DNA from: Pseudomonas flexibilis
GTDB lineage: Bacteria > Pseudomonadota > Gammaproteobacteria > Pseudomonadales > Pseudomonadaceae
NCBI RefSeq assembly: GCF_000802425.1
Contig: NZ_JRUD01000016.1
Coordinates: 110,282 to 174,281 of the forward strand
Length of the DNA: 64,000 nucleotides
Direction: 5' to 3'
Positions 24,032 through 32,026 of this stretch are shown piece by piece. The notes beneath the pieces are model-generated. The model was not told the DNA's origin. It saw only the letters and a program-made list of their open reading frames with translations, and did not search any database. The first letter of the stretch is position 1; each line of letters begins with the position of its first letter. A program made the position numbers and the translations under genes.

Positions 24032-25594
24032 CTACAACAGCCAGTCGATCGGCAGCCAGGACAGCACCCGCACTGCGGCACGCTTGAGCAGGCCGCTGTT
24101 CGGCTCCCGGGTATAGACCCGCTGTTGCGGCCCCGCCTGCTCCTGCCAGTACAGCCGTCCCGCCTCGTCGAGCCGGACCCGGTAGGCATTGGCGGGCACC
24201 GCCTGTTCGAAGGCCGAACGGATCTGCTCCGCCAGACGTGGACTATCGATCACCAGACCCAGCTCGGTGTTGAGGTGGCTTGAGCGCGGATCGAAGTTGA
24301 ACGAACCGACAAACAGCCGCTGCCCGTCCACCGCAAAGGTCTTGGCATGCAGGCTGGAGCCTGAGCTACCGAAGGGCCCGCCTTTCGGCGGCGGCTCGTG
24401 GTCCGGGGCAGTACGACGCATCTCGTACAGCTCCACGCCGGCCTGCAACAGCGCCTTGCGCCATTTGGCGTAGCCGGCGTGCACCGGCGCCACGTCGGTG
24501 GCATCCAGCGAGTTGGTCAGCACCCGCACATCGATGCCCTGCGCCGCCATCGCCGCAAACGCCTCCACGCCACTGCGGGTCGGAACGAAATAAGGCGACA
24601 CCAGCTGAAGATGCTGCTGGGGCGTACCGAGGATTTCCTTCAACTGGTGCGGCAAGAGCGCCTCGCGCGGCGCCAGGCCGAGCCCCTTGGCCGGGTCGTC
24701 GCTGACCAGCCGCACCGGCACCCATTCCAGGTCCAGGCGTTGCTCGAACAGCCGGCGGATGAAGTCACTGTTGCGCACCGCCTCGACATACATCGCAGCG
24801 GCCGGATCGCGCTCGATCAGCGACGCCTGCTCGACCAGCTCGCGCAGATGCGTGGGATCCACGGCGGGCAGCAAGCCAGCCACCGGGTAGCTGGAATCGC
24901 TGGCCCAGTAGCGGTCGAAATCGTCCGACACCGCCTTGACCACCGGTCCGACGGCCAGTACGTCGAGATCGGCGAACAGCACCCCGTCGGTAGCACCGAA
25001 ATATTCGTCGCCGACGTTGCGCCCGCCGAGGACCGTCGCCTGGTTGTCGGCGGTGAACGACTTGTTGTGCATGCGCCGGTTGGCGCGTGAAAAATCGGTC
25101 AGCAAGCCCAATAGCCGTACCTTGCGCTGCACATACGGATTGAACAGCCGCACCTCCATGTTGGGGTGCGCATCCAGAGCCGCCAGGGCCGCATCCAGGC
25201 CGCGGGTGTTGTTGTCGTCCAGCAGCAGGCGCACCCGCACACCCCGTTCGGCCGCCTCGTGCAGCGCCTCGAACAGCAGCGTGCCGGTCATGTCCTGACG
25301 CCAGATGTAATACTGCACGTCGAGGGTGCGCTGGGCAGTGCGGGCCAGCAGCACCCGGGCGGCGAAGGCGTCCTGGGCGTCGGGCAGCGTCCAGATGCCG
25401 TTCAGTCCGGGATGGGCCGCCAGTTCCGGGGCCAGCGCCCGGCCCAGCGCAGTGCCAGCCGATTCCTCTTCGCCCAGCGCCTGTGACGCGGTACGCGTCT
25501 CCAGGGTCGGCAGGCCGCCACACCCGCAGAGCAGCAGGGCGCACATGCCCGGCAACCACCCGCGGCGCCATGCGGTTCCCACCTGTTTGTTCAC
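24032..25594 (-). CDS. Phospholipase D-family lipoprotein (ClsC/YmdC-like)
   Basis: 520 residues. Two HKD phosphodiesterase motifs are present: MHNKSFTADNQ in the first half and LHAKTFAVDGQ in the second, each with its downstream Gly-Gly/Ser-Asn pair. It belongs to the cardiolipin synthase C/YmdC group, which transfers phosphatidyl groups. The N terminus is a signal sequence with a lipobox-like LCGC (Cys25), so it is probably a membrane-anchored lipoprotein. The GTG start at 25594 overlaps the chrA stop in a GTGA motif, strongly implying translational coupling. The frame continues upstream inside chrA, but that part is a shadow. Confidence 0.85.
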   Translation of the reverse strand: MNKQVGTAWRRGWLPGMCALLLCGCGGLPTLETRTASQALGEEESAGTALGRALAPELAAHPGLNGIWTLPDAQDAFAARVLLARTAQRTLDVQYYIWRQDMTGTLLFEALHEAAERGVRVRLLLDDNNTRGLDAALAALDAHPNMEVRLFNPYVQRKVRLLGLLTDFSRANRRMHNKSFTADNQATVLGGRNVGDEYFGATDGVLFADLDVLAVGPVVKAVSDDFDRYWASDSSYPVAGLLPAVDPTHLRELVEQASLIERDPAAAMYVEAVRNSDFIRRLFEQRLDLEWVPVRLVSDDPAKGLGLAPREALLPHQLKEILGTPQQHLQLVSPYFVPTRSGVEAFAAMAAQGIDVRVLTNSLDATDVAPVHAGYAKWRKALLQAGVELYEMRRTAPDHEPPPKGGPFGSSGSSLHAKTFAVDGQRLFVGSFNFDPRSSHLNTELGLVIDSPRLAEQIRSAFEQAVPANAYRVRLDEAGRLYWQEQAGPQQRVYTREPNSGLLKRAAVRVLSWLPIDWLL

Positions 25595-26799
25595 AGCAGT
25601 ACCTCCAGTGCCCAACCGGCCAGGCCGCAGCCCAGCACCAGCAGCCAGGGCGGCAGTTTCCACACCATCAGCGCCAGCAAGGCCGCCAGCGCCAGAGCCA
25701 GGTCGGCCGGGCCGAGGATGGCGCTGGTCCAGACCGGATCGTAGAGCGCCGCCAGCAGCACGCCGACCACGGCGGCGTTCACCCCCTGCAGCGCCGCCCC
25801 GGTATGCCGGTTGGCGCGCAGGCGCTCCCAGAACGGCAATGCGCCGATCACCAGCAGGAAGGACGGCGCAAACACCGCCACCAGACACAGCAACCCGCCC
25901 AGCCAGCCGGTCGGCGGCTGCTCCATGGCCGCGCCCAGAAATGCCGCAAAGGTGAACAGCGGACCGGGCACCGCCTGGGTGGCACCATAGCCGGCCAGAA
26001 AGGCCTCGCTGCCCACCCAGCCGCTGCCGACCACCTCGGCCTGCAGCAGTGGCAGCACCACATGACCACCACCGAACACCAGCGCGCCGGCCCGGTAGAA
26101 GGCATCGACGCGCTGCAGCCAGGGCAGCGGCCACAGCTGCGCCAGCAGCGGCAGCGCCAGCAGCAGCACGAAGAACAATGCGAGCAGGAAAACCGCCGTG
26201 CGCCGGCTAACCAGAATGCCCAGCGGTTGATGCGCCTCGGCCGAATCGGGCTTGAACAGCAGCAGGCCGAGCAGCCCCGCCAGCAGAATCACCGTGACCT
26301 GCCCAAGCGCCGAGGACCACAGCAACAGCACCACCGCCGCGCCGAGCATCAGCGCCAGGCGCACGCGGTCCGTGCAGAACACCCGCGCCATGCCCCACAC
26401 CGCCTGGGCCACCACCGCCACCGCCACCACCTTGAGCCCGTGCAACAGCCCGCTCGGCAGCACACTGCCCCACGCCGCCAGGCCCAGGGCAAACAGGATC
26501 AGCAGCAGCGCCGAAGGCAGGGTGAAGCCCGCCCAGGCGGCCAGCGCCCCGCGATATCCCGCCCGCGCCAGCCCGACGGCGATGCCCACCTGGCTGCTGG
26601 CCGGACCGGGCAGGAACTGGCAGAGGGCGACCAGGTCGGCGTAACCGCGTTCGCTCAACCACTGACGCCGCCGCACGAACTCGGCATGAAAGTAGCCCAG
26701 ATGAGCAACCGGACCGCCGAAGGAGGTGAGCCCCAGGCGCAGAAACACCTTGAACACGGTCCACCAGGTATCGGACCGGGCCGTTTCGCTCGACTGCAT
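25591..26799 (-). CDS. chrA: Chromate transporter, two-domain ChrA
   Basis: 402 residues, the size of long-chain CHR proteins, with two homologous CHR halves. Each half opens with the family pattern: LRLGLTSFGGPVAHLGYF with LCQFLPGPASSQVGIAVG in the first half, and ALVFGGGHVVLPLL with ATQAVPGPLFTFAAFLG in the second. About ten to twelve helices. ChrA exports chromate from the cytoplasm by proton-coupled antiport. The ATG at 26799 follows GGGAG; the open frame upstream to 27114 is not homologous. Operon with the PLD lipoprotein, divergent from the copper chaperone gene; no chrB regulator is adjacent. Confidence 0.9.
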   Translation of the reverse strand: MQSSETARSDTWWTVFKVFLRLGLTSFGGPVAHLGYFHAEFVRRRQWLSERGYADLVALCQFLPGPASSQVGIAVGLARAGYRGALAAWAGFTLPSALLLILFALGLAAWGSVLPSGLLHGLKVVAVAVVAQAVWGMARVFCTDRVRLALMLGAAVVLLLWSSALGQVTVILLAGLLGLLLFKPDSAEAHQPLGILVSRRTAVFLLALFFVLLLALPLLAQLWPLPWLQRVDAFYRAGALVFGGGHVVLPLLQAEVVGSGWVGSEAFLAGYGATQAVPGPLFTFAAFLGAAMEQPPTGWLGGLLCLVAVFAPSFLLVIGALPFWERLRANRHTGAALQGVNAAVVGVLLAALYDPVWTSAILGPADLALALAALLALMVWKLPPWLLVLGCGLAGWALEVLL

Positions 26800-26916
26800 C
26801 GACAGGCTCCCTTGTAAGACGGCGGCATCATAGGCCAGCGCGGCGACTTGATGGAGATCATGCCCAAAACCGGCGGGCGGCAGCAGACTACGCAGCACTT
26901 CCCCACCCGCCGGCGC

Positions 26917-26950
26917 TTGACCTTGCCACGGTGGCAAGGACGAGGATAAC
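26917..26950 (+). promoter_or_regulatory. CueR-like (MerR family) copper-responsive promoter
   Basis: A TTGACC -35 hexamer (26917-26922) overlaps a perfect palindrome, CCTTGCCAC-G-GTGGCAAGG, at 26921-26939. A GATAAC-like -10 follows at about 26945. MerR-family copper activators such as CueR bind exactly this kind of dyad (ACCTTGCC...GGCAAGGT) in the stretched spacer of copA/copZ promoters. It lies 42 bases before the CopZ-like gene. The regulator is not in the window. Confidence 0.75.
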
Positions 26951-26980
26951 GCCCCGGCATTGCACTTTGAGGTATTTTCC

Positions 26981-27229
26981 ATGACTGCTATCGAACTGAT
27001 GGTTGAAGGCATGACCTGCGGCAACTGCGCCAAGCACGTCGACGAGGCCCTGCGCCCGCTGGCCGGGGTGCAGAACGTCGAGGTCGATCTGGCCGGTGGT
27101 CGCGTACGCATCACCGGTGACGCAGACAGCGCCGCGCTGATCGCCGCGCTCGACGATGCCGGTTATCCGGCCCGCCTGGCCGGCGGCCGCAAGAGCGGCG
27201 GCAGCTGCTGTGGCGGCTGCTGCGGCTGA
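26981..27229 (+). CDS. CopZ-like heavy-metal-associated copper chaperone with Cys-rich tail
   Basis: 82 residues. A single HMA domain with the metal motif GMTCGNCAKHV (CxxC), where Cu(I) is bound between two cysteines. The tail after residue 70 adds SGGSCCGGCCG, four extra cysteines that ordinary CopZ lacks. Cytoplasmic carrier, presumably handing Cu(I) to an export ATPase. The start at 26981 follows a weak TGAGGT; the frame is open 7 codons more upstream. Lies behind a CueR-like operator and 32 bases before the DUF411 gene. Confidence 0.9.
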   Translation: MTAIELMVEGMTCGNCAKHVDEALRPLAGVQNVEVDLAGGRVRITGDADSAALIAALDDAGYPARLAGGRKSGGSCCGGCCG

Positions 27230-27261
27230 TCTATCCATTTCGTTTAATCGGGGATTTTTCC

Positions 27262-27729
27262 ATGCGTCAACGCTTCTCCCGTAGCCTGCGCCTCGGCGCC
27301 CTGACCACCCTGCTGCTCCTTGGCGGTTGTCAGGAGGAGGCCGTGGTCGATCAACTGGTCATCGACGTCCATCGCGACGCCAACTGCGGCTGCTGCAAGG
27401 ACTGGATCGCCCACCTCGAGGACAACGGTTTCACGGTACGCGACCACGTCGAGCCCGACATGGTGGCGGTGAAGATGAAGCATGGCGTGCCCCCGCGCCT
27501 CGCCTCCTGCCACACCGCGCTGATCGACGGCCGCTTCGTGGAAGGCCATGTGCCGGCCGAGCAGGTGCTGGAGCTGCGCAAGCGCCCCGACCTGCGCGGC
27601 CTGGCCGTCCCCGGCATGCCGATCGGCTCGCCGGGCATGGAAATGGGCGGCCGCCAGGACGCCTACGAGGTCATCGGCCTGGCCCGCAATGGCCGCGAGG
27701 AAGTGGTCGCCCGCTACCCGGGCAATTGA
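27262..27729 (+). CDS. DUF411 copper-associated lipoprotein
   Basis: 155 residues. A lipoprotein signal (TTLLLLGGC, lipidated Cys23) directs it to the envelope. The DUF411 domain carries CGCCKDW at 42-48, a second LASCHTALIDG cysteine, and the methionine-rich GMPIGSPGMEMGG near the C terminus, all plausible Cu(I) ligands. DUF411 genes commonly accompany copper-resistance genes. It follows the CopZ-like gene, so one copper-induced two-gene unit is likely: a cytoplasmic chaperone and an envelope binder. Confidence 0.88.
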   Translation: MRQRFSRSLRLGALTTLLLLGGCQEEAVVDQLVIDVHRDANCGCCKDWIAHLEDNGFTVRDHVEPDMVAVKMKHGVPPRLASCHTALIDGRFVEGHVPAEQVLELRKRPDLRGLAVPGMPIGSPGMEMGGRQDAYEVIGLARNGREEVVARYPGN

Positions 27730-27750
27730 CCGGGTCCTGCGTTTCGCTTC

Positions 27751-27778
27751 GGGTGCGCAGGCGCTAAGCTGCGCACCC
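27751..27778 (+). terminator. Terminator-like hairpin after the copper unit
   Basis: A perfect 10-bp stem GGGTGCGCAG / CTGCGCACCC with an 8-nt loop, followed by a pyrimidine run (TCTCCTCTTC). Lies between the DUF411 gene and the radical SAM gene. Confidence 0.55.
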
Positions 27779-27801
27779 TCTCCTCTTCGTGCGACACGAC
27801 G

Positions 27802-28692
27802 ATGCAGCGCTTTCCCATCCATTACATCGAGCCGGTGTTCCGTCCGCCCAGCGAGGCCCACTCGCTGATCCTGCCGGTAACCAATGGCTGCTCCTGGAAC
27901 CAATGCACCTACTGCGAGATGTACACGGCGCCGCAGAAGAAATTCCGCGCCCGTGACGAGCAGGAGGTGCTGGAGGAGATCCGCCGCTGCGGCGAATCCC
28001 TGATCGCCCAGCGCGTGTTCCTCGCCGACGGCGATGCCCTGGTACTGCCGACCCACCGCCTGCTGCGCATCCTGGAGGCCATTCGTACCCACCTGCCAAC
28101 GGTCGAGCGGGTGACGGCCTATTGCCTGCCGCGCAATCTCAAGCGCAAGTCGGTGGCGGAGCTCGCGGCGCTGCGCGCAGCCGGTCTGGCCATGATCTAT
28201 GTCGGGGCCGAATCCGGCGATGACGAGGTGCTGGCCCGTGTCAACAAGGGCGAGACCCACGAAAGCACCCGGGACGCACTGCTGAAGGCCGGCGAAGCCG
28301 GCATCCAGCGCTCGGTGATGCTGCTCAACGGGCTGGGCGGCCGCAGCCTCAGCCGCCAGCACGCCCTCAACTCCGCCCGACTGATCAACGCCACCCAGCC
28401 GGAGTTCCTGGCCACCCTGGTGGTCAGTTTCCCGCAGGGCATGGAGCGCTTCCTCGCGAGCTTCCCCGACTTCACGCCGCTGAACCCGCGCGAGCTGTTC
28501 GAGGAGACCGAGCGCCTGCTCGACGCCCTGGAGCTGAAGGACACCCTGTTCCGCAGCGACCACGCCTCCAATTACCTGGTCCTCAAGGGCACCCTCGGCG
28601 CCGACAAGGCGCGCCTGCTGGAACAGGTGCGCCACGCCATCCGCCAGCCCGATCAGGCGGGCCTGCGTCCGGAGTGGTTGCGCGGGCTGTAG
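27802..28692 (+). CDS. Radical SAM protein of unknown substrate
   Basis: 296 residues. The iron-sulfur motif is CSWNQCTYC at 30-38, i.e. C-x4-C-x2-C rather than the canonical C-x3-C-x2-C. I know this variant from the COG1032-like group with CPWNRCxFC-type motifs. A SAM-binding glycine-rich strand (VFLADGDALVLP) and the YVGAESGDDEVL segment support a partial TIM-barrel radical SAM fold. No B12 or TRAM domain is present. Substrate unknown. It has no strong ribosome site and probably its own promoter. Confidence 0.85.
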   Translation: MQRFPIHYIEPVFRPPSEAHSLILPVTNGCSWNQCTYCEMYTAPQKKFRARDEQEVLEEIRRCGESLIAQRVFLADGDALVLPTHRLLRILEAIRTHLPTVERVTAYCLPRNLKRKSVAELAALRAAGLAMIYVGAESGDDEVLARVNKGETHESTRDALLKAGEAGIQRSVMLLNGLGGRSLSRQHALNSARLINATQPEFLATLVVSFPQGMERFLASFPDFTPLNPRELFEETERLLDALELKDTLFRSDHASNYLVLKGTLGADKARLLEQVRHAIRQPDQAGLRPEWLRGL

Positions 28693-28743
28693 GCAGGCGC
28701 ACTCGGCTACACTGCCGCCACCAGCCACGCCCGGAAGTTCGAT

Positions 28744-30060
28744 ATGCCTGCGCCAATCCCTTTCAAGATGCTTTACGCCGGCCTGGCCTGCGCCCTGCTG
28801 TCCGGCCCCGCCAGCGCCGCCGAGCCGTATCCCGATGCCATCGCCAGCGACCCCGCCCGCCTGGGCTGGATGGTCGGCTCGCCACCGCCGCCGGAACGCC
28901 AGGTGCGTTTCGACGACGGCAGCTATTTCCGCTTTCCGCAGCTGCGCTGGAGCGTGTCGAACTTCCGGCAACTGATGCCGACGATGAATATCTCCCGCGG
29001 GCTCGACGCACCGGCCCCGCTCGAACGCGCCCTGCGCACTGACATCGATGCGCTGACCTTCCTGCCGCTGGGCAGTGAGCAGCCGATGACCTGGGCCGAC
29101 TCCCTGCTGGCCAACTACACCGACGGCATACTCGTGCTGCACAAGGGCCGGGTGGTCTACGAACGCTACTTTGGCGTGCTCACCCCGGCCGGACAGCATG
29201 GCGCCATGTCGATCACCAAGACCTTCACCGGCACCCTGGCCGCGCTGCTGGTAGCCGAGGGCACGCTGGACCCGCAGCGCAAGGTGGCCGACTACGTCCC
29301 CGAGCTGGCCCGCTCCGCCTTCGGCGACGCCACGGTGCGCCAGGTGATGGACATGACCACCGGCATCCGCTTCAGCGAGGACTACGCCGACCCCAACGCC
29401 GAAGTGTGGGCGCATGCCGCAGCCGGCAACCCGCTGCCCAAACCCGAGGGCTACCAGGGGCCACGCTCCTACTACGAATTCCTGCAGACCGTGCGCCCGG
29501 AGGGGCGGCATGGCGAAGCCTTCCACTACCGCACGGCCAATGCCGACGCGCTGGGCTGGATCATCGCCCGGGTCAGCGGCCGCTCGGTGGCGCAGCTGCT
29601 GTCGGAGCGCATCTGGAGCCGACTGGGCGCGGAGCAGGACGCCTATATCTCGGTCGATGCCTCCGGCACCCCCTTCGCCGGCGGCGGCATGAATGCCGGC
29701 CTGCGCGATCTCGCCCGCTTCGGCGAACTGATGCGCAACGGTGGCCGCCACAACGGCCAGCAGGTCATCCCCCAGGCCGTGGTGGACGACATCCGCGCCG
29801 GGGCGAGCCGCGAGGACTTCGCCAAGGCCGGCTACGACCTGCTGCAGGGCTGGAGCTACCGCAACATGTGGTGGGTCACGCACAACCCCAACGGCGCTTT
29901 CATGGCCCGGGGCGTGTACGGCCAGGCGCTGTATATCGACCCGGCGGCGGAGATGGTGATCGCCCGCTTTGCCAGCCATCCGGTGGCGGCCAACGCCGCC
30001 AGCGACCCCACCTCGCTGCCCGCCTACGCGGCCCTGGCCAGGCACCTCATGAGCCGCTGA
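28744..30060 (+). CDS. Secreted serine hydrolase, class C beta-lactamase/NylB family
   Basis: 438 residues with a signal peptide (GLACALLSGPASA, cleavage before AEPYP). The beta-lactamase/esterase fold shows the nucleophile S156-x-x-K159 (SITK), Tyr262 in HYRTAN as general base, and a GGGMNAGLRDLARFGELM helix typical of 6-aminohexanoate-dimer hydrolase (NylB)-like enzymes. Likely cleaves an ester or amide in the periplasm; beta-lactam hydrolysis is not implied. Monocistronic appearance. Confidence 0.85.
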   Translation: MPAPIPFKMLYAGLACALLSGPASAAEPYPDAIASDPARLGWMVGSPPPPERQVRFDDGSYFRFPQLRWSVSNFRQLMPTMNISRGLDAPAPLERALRTDIDALTFLPLGSEQPMTWADSLLANYTDGILVLHKGRVVYERYFGVLTPAGQHGAMSITKTFTGTLAALLVAEGTLDPQRKVADYVPELARSAFGDATVRQVMDMTTGIRFSEDYADPNAEVWAHAAAGNPLPKPEGYQGPRSYYEFLQTVRPEGRHGEAFHYRTANADALGWIIARVSGRSVAQLLSERIWSRLGAEQDAYISVDASGTPFAGGGMNAGLRDLARFGELMRNGGRHNGQQVIPQAVVDDIRAGASREDFAKAGYDLLQGWSYRNMWWVTHNPNGAFMARGVYGQALYIDPAAEMVIARFASHPVAANAASDPTSLPAYAALARHLMSR

Positions 30061-30189
30061 CACCGCGTATCGACACCCTGGGTGCCGGGGGGAACGGGCG
30101 CACACTGCCCATGGTCCATGAGCTGTGCGCCCTCGCCACCTCTCGTTCACCCATGGCCGCCGTCCGGCCGAGACAAGGAGCTGCCCCGC

Positions 30190-30558
30190 ATGTCCGACCT
30201 GAGCAAAGCCCACTGCGAAGCCTGTCGCGCCGATGCCCCACAGGTTACCGATGCCGAGCGGGCGGCCCTCCTCCAGCAACTGCCGGACTGGGGCATCCAG
30301 GATCGCAACGGTGTGATGCAGCTGGAGAAAGTCTTCCGTTTCCAGAACTTCCAGCAGGCCCTGGCGTTTACCCAGGCCGTTGGCGAGATCGCCGAGGCCG
30401 AGGGCCATCACCCTGCGCTGCTCACCGAATGGGGCAAGGTCACCGTGACCTGGTGGACCCACAAGATCGGCGGCCTGCACCGCAACGACTTCATCATGGC
30501 GGCGCGTACCGAGGAGCTGGCCCGCCACAGCGCGGGCCTGCGCGACGTACTGGCCTGA
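30190..30558 (+). CDS. phhB: Pterin-4a-carbinolamine dehydratase
   Basis: 122 residues. Regenerates the tetrahydropterin cofactor of phenylalanine hydroxylase by dehydrating 4a-hydroxytetrahydropterin. The active-site signature EGHHPALL near residues 77-84 and [17 protein letters not shown] are diagnostic. The start [15 protein letters not shown] is preceded by AAGGAG. In Pseudomonas phhB usually sits beside phhA; phhA is not here, so this copy is unlinked or a paralogue. Ends one base from the convergent flavoprotein gene. Confidence 0.93.
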   Translation: MSDLSKAHCEACRADAPQVTDAERAALLQQLPDWGIQDRNGVMQLEKVFRFQNFQQALAFTQAVGEIAEAEGHHPALLTEWGKVTVTWWTHKIGGLHRNDFIMAARTEELARHSAGLRDVLA

Positions 30559-30559
30559 A

Positions 30560-31885
30560 TCAGCGCATGTCGAACAGCTCGTGGTGGAAGTCCTCGACCG
30601 CCATGCCGCGTTCCGCCAGCCCCTGCCGCAGGTTCTGTCCGAACGCCAGCGGGCCGCAGAACCACACGTCCGCGTCTCGCCACCCGGGCACCTCCTCGCA
30701 GAGGCGTTCGGGGGTCAGCCGGCCGTCACGCTGGGACACCAGCAGGTGCAGACGCACACCTGCCTGGCGGGCCAGCAGGCGCAGCCGGGCGATAAAGGCT
30801 TCGTCCGGTTCGCTGGTGCAATAGAACAGATCCACCGCCTGTTCGCGCCGCTGCCGAGCCAGCCACTGCAGACGCGCGATGAACGGGGTGATGCCGATAC
30901 CCCCCCCGATCCAGATCTGCGCCGCCTTGCGCCCCTGGAAATCGAAGCGACCATAGGGGCCTTCCACCACCGCCTGGTCACCCAGCTTCAAGCGCTGCGG
31001 CAAGGCAGCGGTGTAATCGCCGATGGCTTTGATGAGGAAGGTCAGCAGGCCGTCTTCACGCCACGCCGAGGAGATGGTGAAGGGATGCGGGCCTTCCTGC
31101 GGATCGAAGGTGACAAAGGCGAATTGTCCGGCCTCGTGACCTGGCCAGCGGTCCTGCAGGCGCAGGGTCACACGCAGCACCCGGTTGTCCGGATGGCGCT
31201 CCAGCTCCACCACTTCGCCCAGCACCCGCCGCCGAAGGCCGATGCGCCGGGTCAGCGACACCACTGCGGCGATACAGCCCAGCAGCATGAACAGGGCGAA
31301 CAACGGAGCAAGCGGCGTCGCCCAGTATTCCGGCTTCATCAGCACCAGGCCGTGGAAGGCCAGCAGCAGGTAGACCAGTGCCAGCAACCGGTGGGTCTTG
31401 AAGAAGTAGCGGTACGGGAAACGCTTGACCAGCGCCAGCACGATCAGCACCACCGCCGCGTAGAAGGCCCACTCGCCGATGCTCTCGGCCAGGCCGCGCT
31501 GGCTATGGAACCAGCCGAGGATGCCTTCCTGCGGTGCGCCCAGGCCCTTGCGCGCCGGCTTCTCCAGCAGCCCCCAGCCCACCAGCCACTTGGGTATCTG
31601 CGCCCAGCCCCAATGGATGGCACTCAGCACCAGCGCGCTGATCCCCAGCCATTTGTGCAGCCGGTAGACCTTGTCCAGGCCACCCAGCCGCCGCTCGAGC
31701 AGCGCCGGGCGCACCGCCAGCAACATGGCCAGGCTCATGGCGCCCATGGCCAGCAGTCCTGAGAAGTTGACCAACGAAGAGCGCAGCGGAAAAAAACCGC
31801 GCGCAGCGAGGACATCATCAGCCAACCACCAGAGCAGGCTGATGACCGCGAACAGCACCCAGTAGGTGCGCTGGATAACTTTCAT
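30560..31885 (-). CDS. Ferric-reductase-like transmembrane flavoprotein
   Basis: About 441 residues. Six hydrophobic helices with paired histidines (LHKWLG, AIHWGW, KTHRLLAL, AFHGLVL) form a FRD/NOX-like haem b domain. A cytoplasmic ferredoxin-reductase module follows: the FAD site HPFTISSAW, the NAD-binding start IWIGGGIGITPFIARLQ, and the C-terminal WFCGPLAFGQNLR. It carries electrons from NAD(P)H across the inner membrane; the acceptor (ferric iron, oxygen or a methionine-sulfoxide partner) is unknown. The ATG at 31885 was chosen; a GTG nine codons upstream at 31912 is possible. Confidence 0.85.
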   Translation of the reverse strand: MKVIQRTYWVLFAVISLLWWLADDVLAARGFFPLRSSLVNFSGLLAMGAMSLAMLLAVRPALLERRLGGLDKVYRLHKWLGISALVLSAIHWGWAQIPKWLVGWGLLEKPARKGLGAPQEGILGWFHSQRGLAESIGEWAFYAAVVLIVLALVKRFPYRYFFKTHRLLALVYLLLAFHGLVLMKPEYWATPLAPLFALFMLLGCIAAVVSLTRRIGLRRRVLGEVVELERHPDNRVLRVTLRLQDRWPGHEAGQFAFVTFDPQEGPHPFTISSAWREDGLLTFLIKAIGDYTAALPQRLKLGDQAVVEGPYGRFDFQGRKAAQIWIGGGIGITPFIARLQWLARQRREQAVDLFYCTSEPDEAFIARLRLLARQAGVRLHLLVSQRDGRLTPERLCEEVPGWRDADVWFCGPLAFGQNLRQGLAERGMAVEDFHHELFDMR

Positions 31886-32026
31886 CTTGGAATTCCGGGT
31901 TGAACACACCACCTGCCGAGGCTACCCCCCAGGCCGGGGCCAGGACCTGTCGAAAGTCAAAGGGAGATGAAATTCCCGACGACAAGGCGGTGGTAAAGTA
32001 ATGCACCCTTCGTTATGGGCGCTTCC

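Noticed and set aside
25595..26134. N-terminal 180-codon extension of the PLD gene
   Set aside because: Lies wholly within chrA in another frame; the lipoprotein signal starts at the GTG overlapping the chrA stop.
27244..30528. 1,094-codon open frame opposite DUF411, radical SAM, serine hydrolase and phhB
   Set aside because: Same artefact; all four plus-strand genes have clear motifs and starts.
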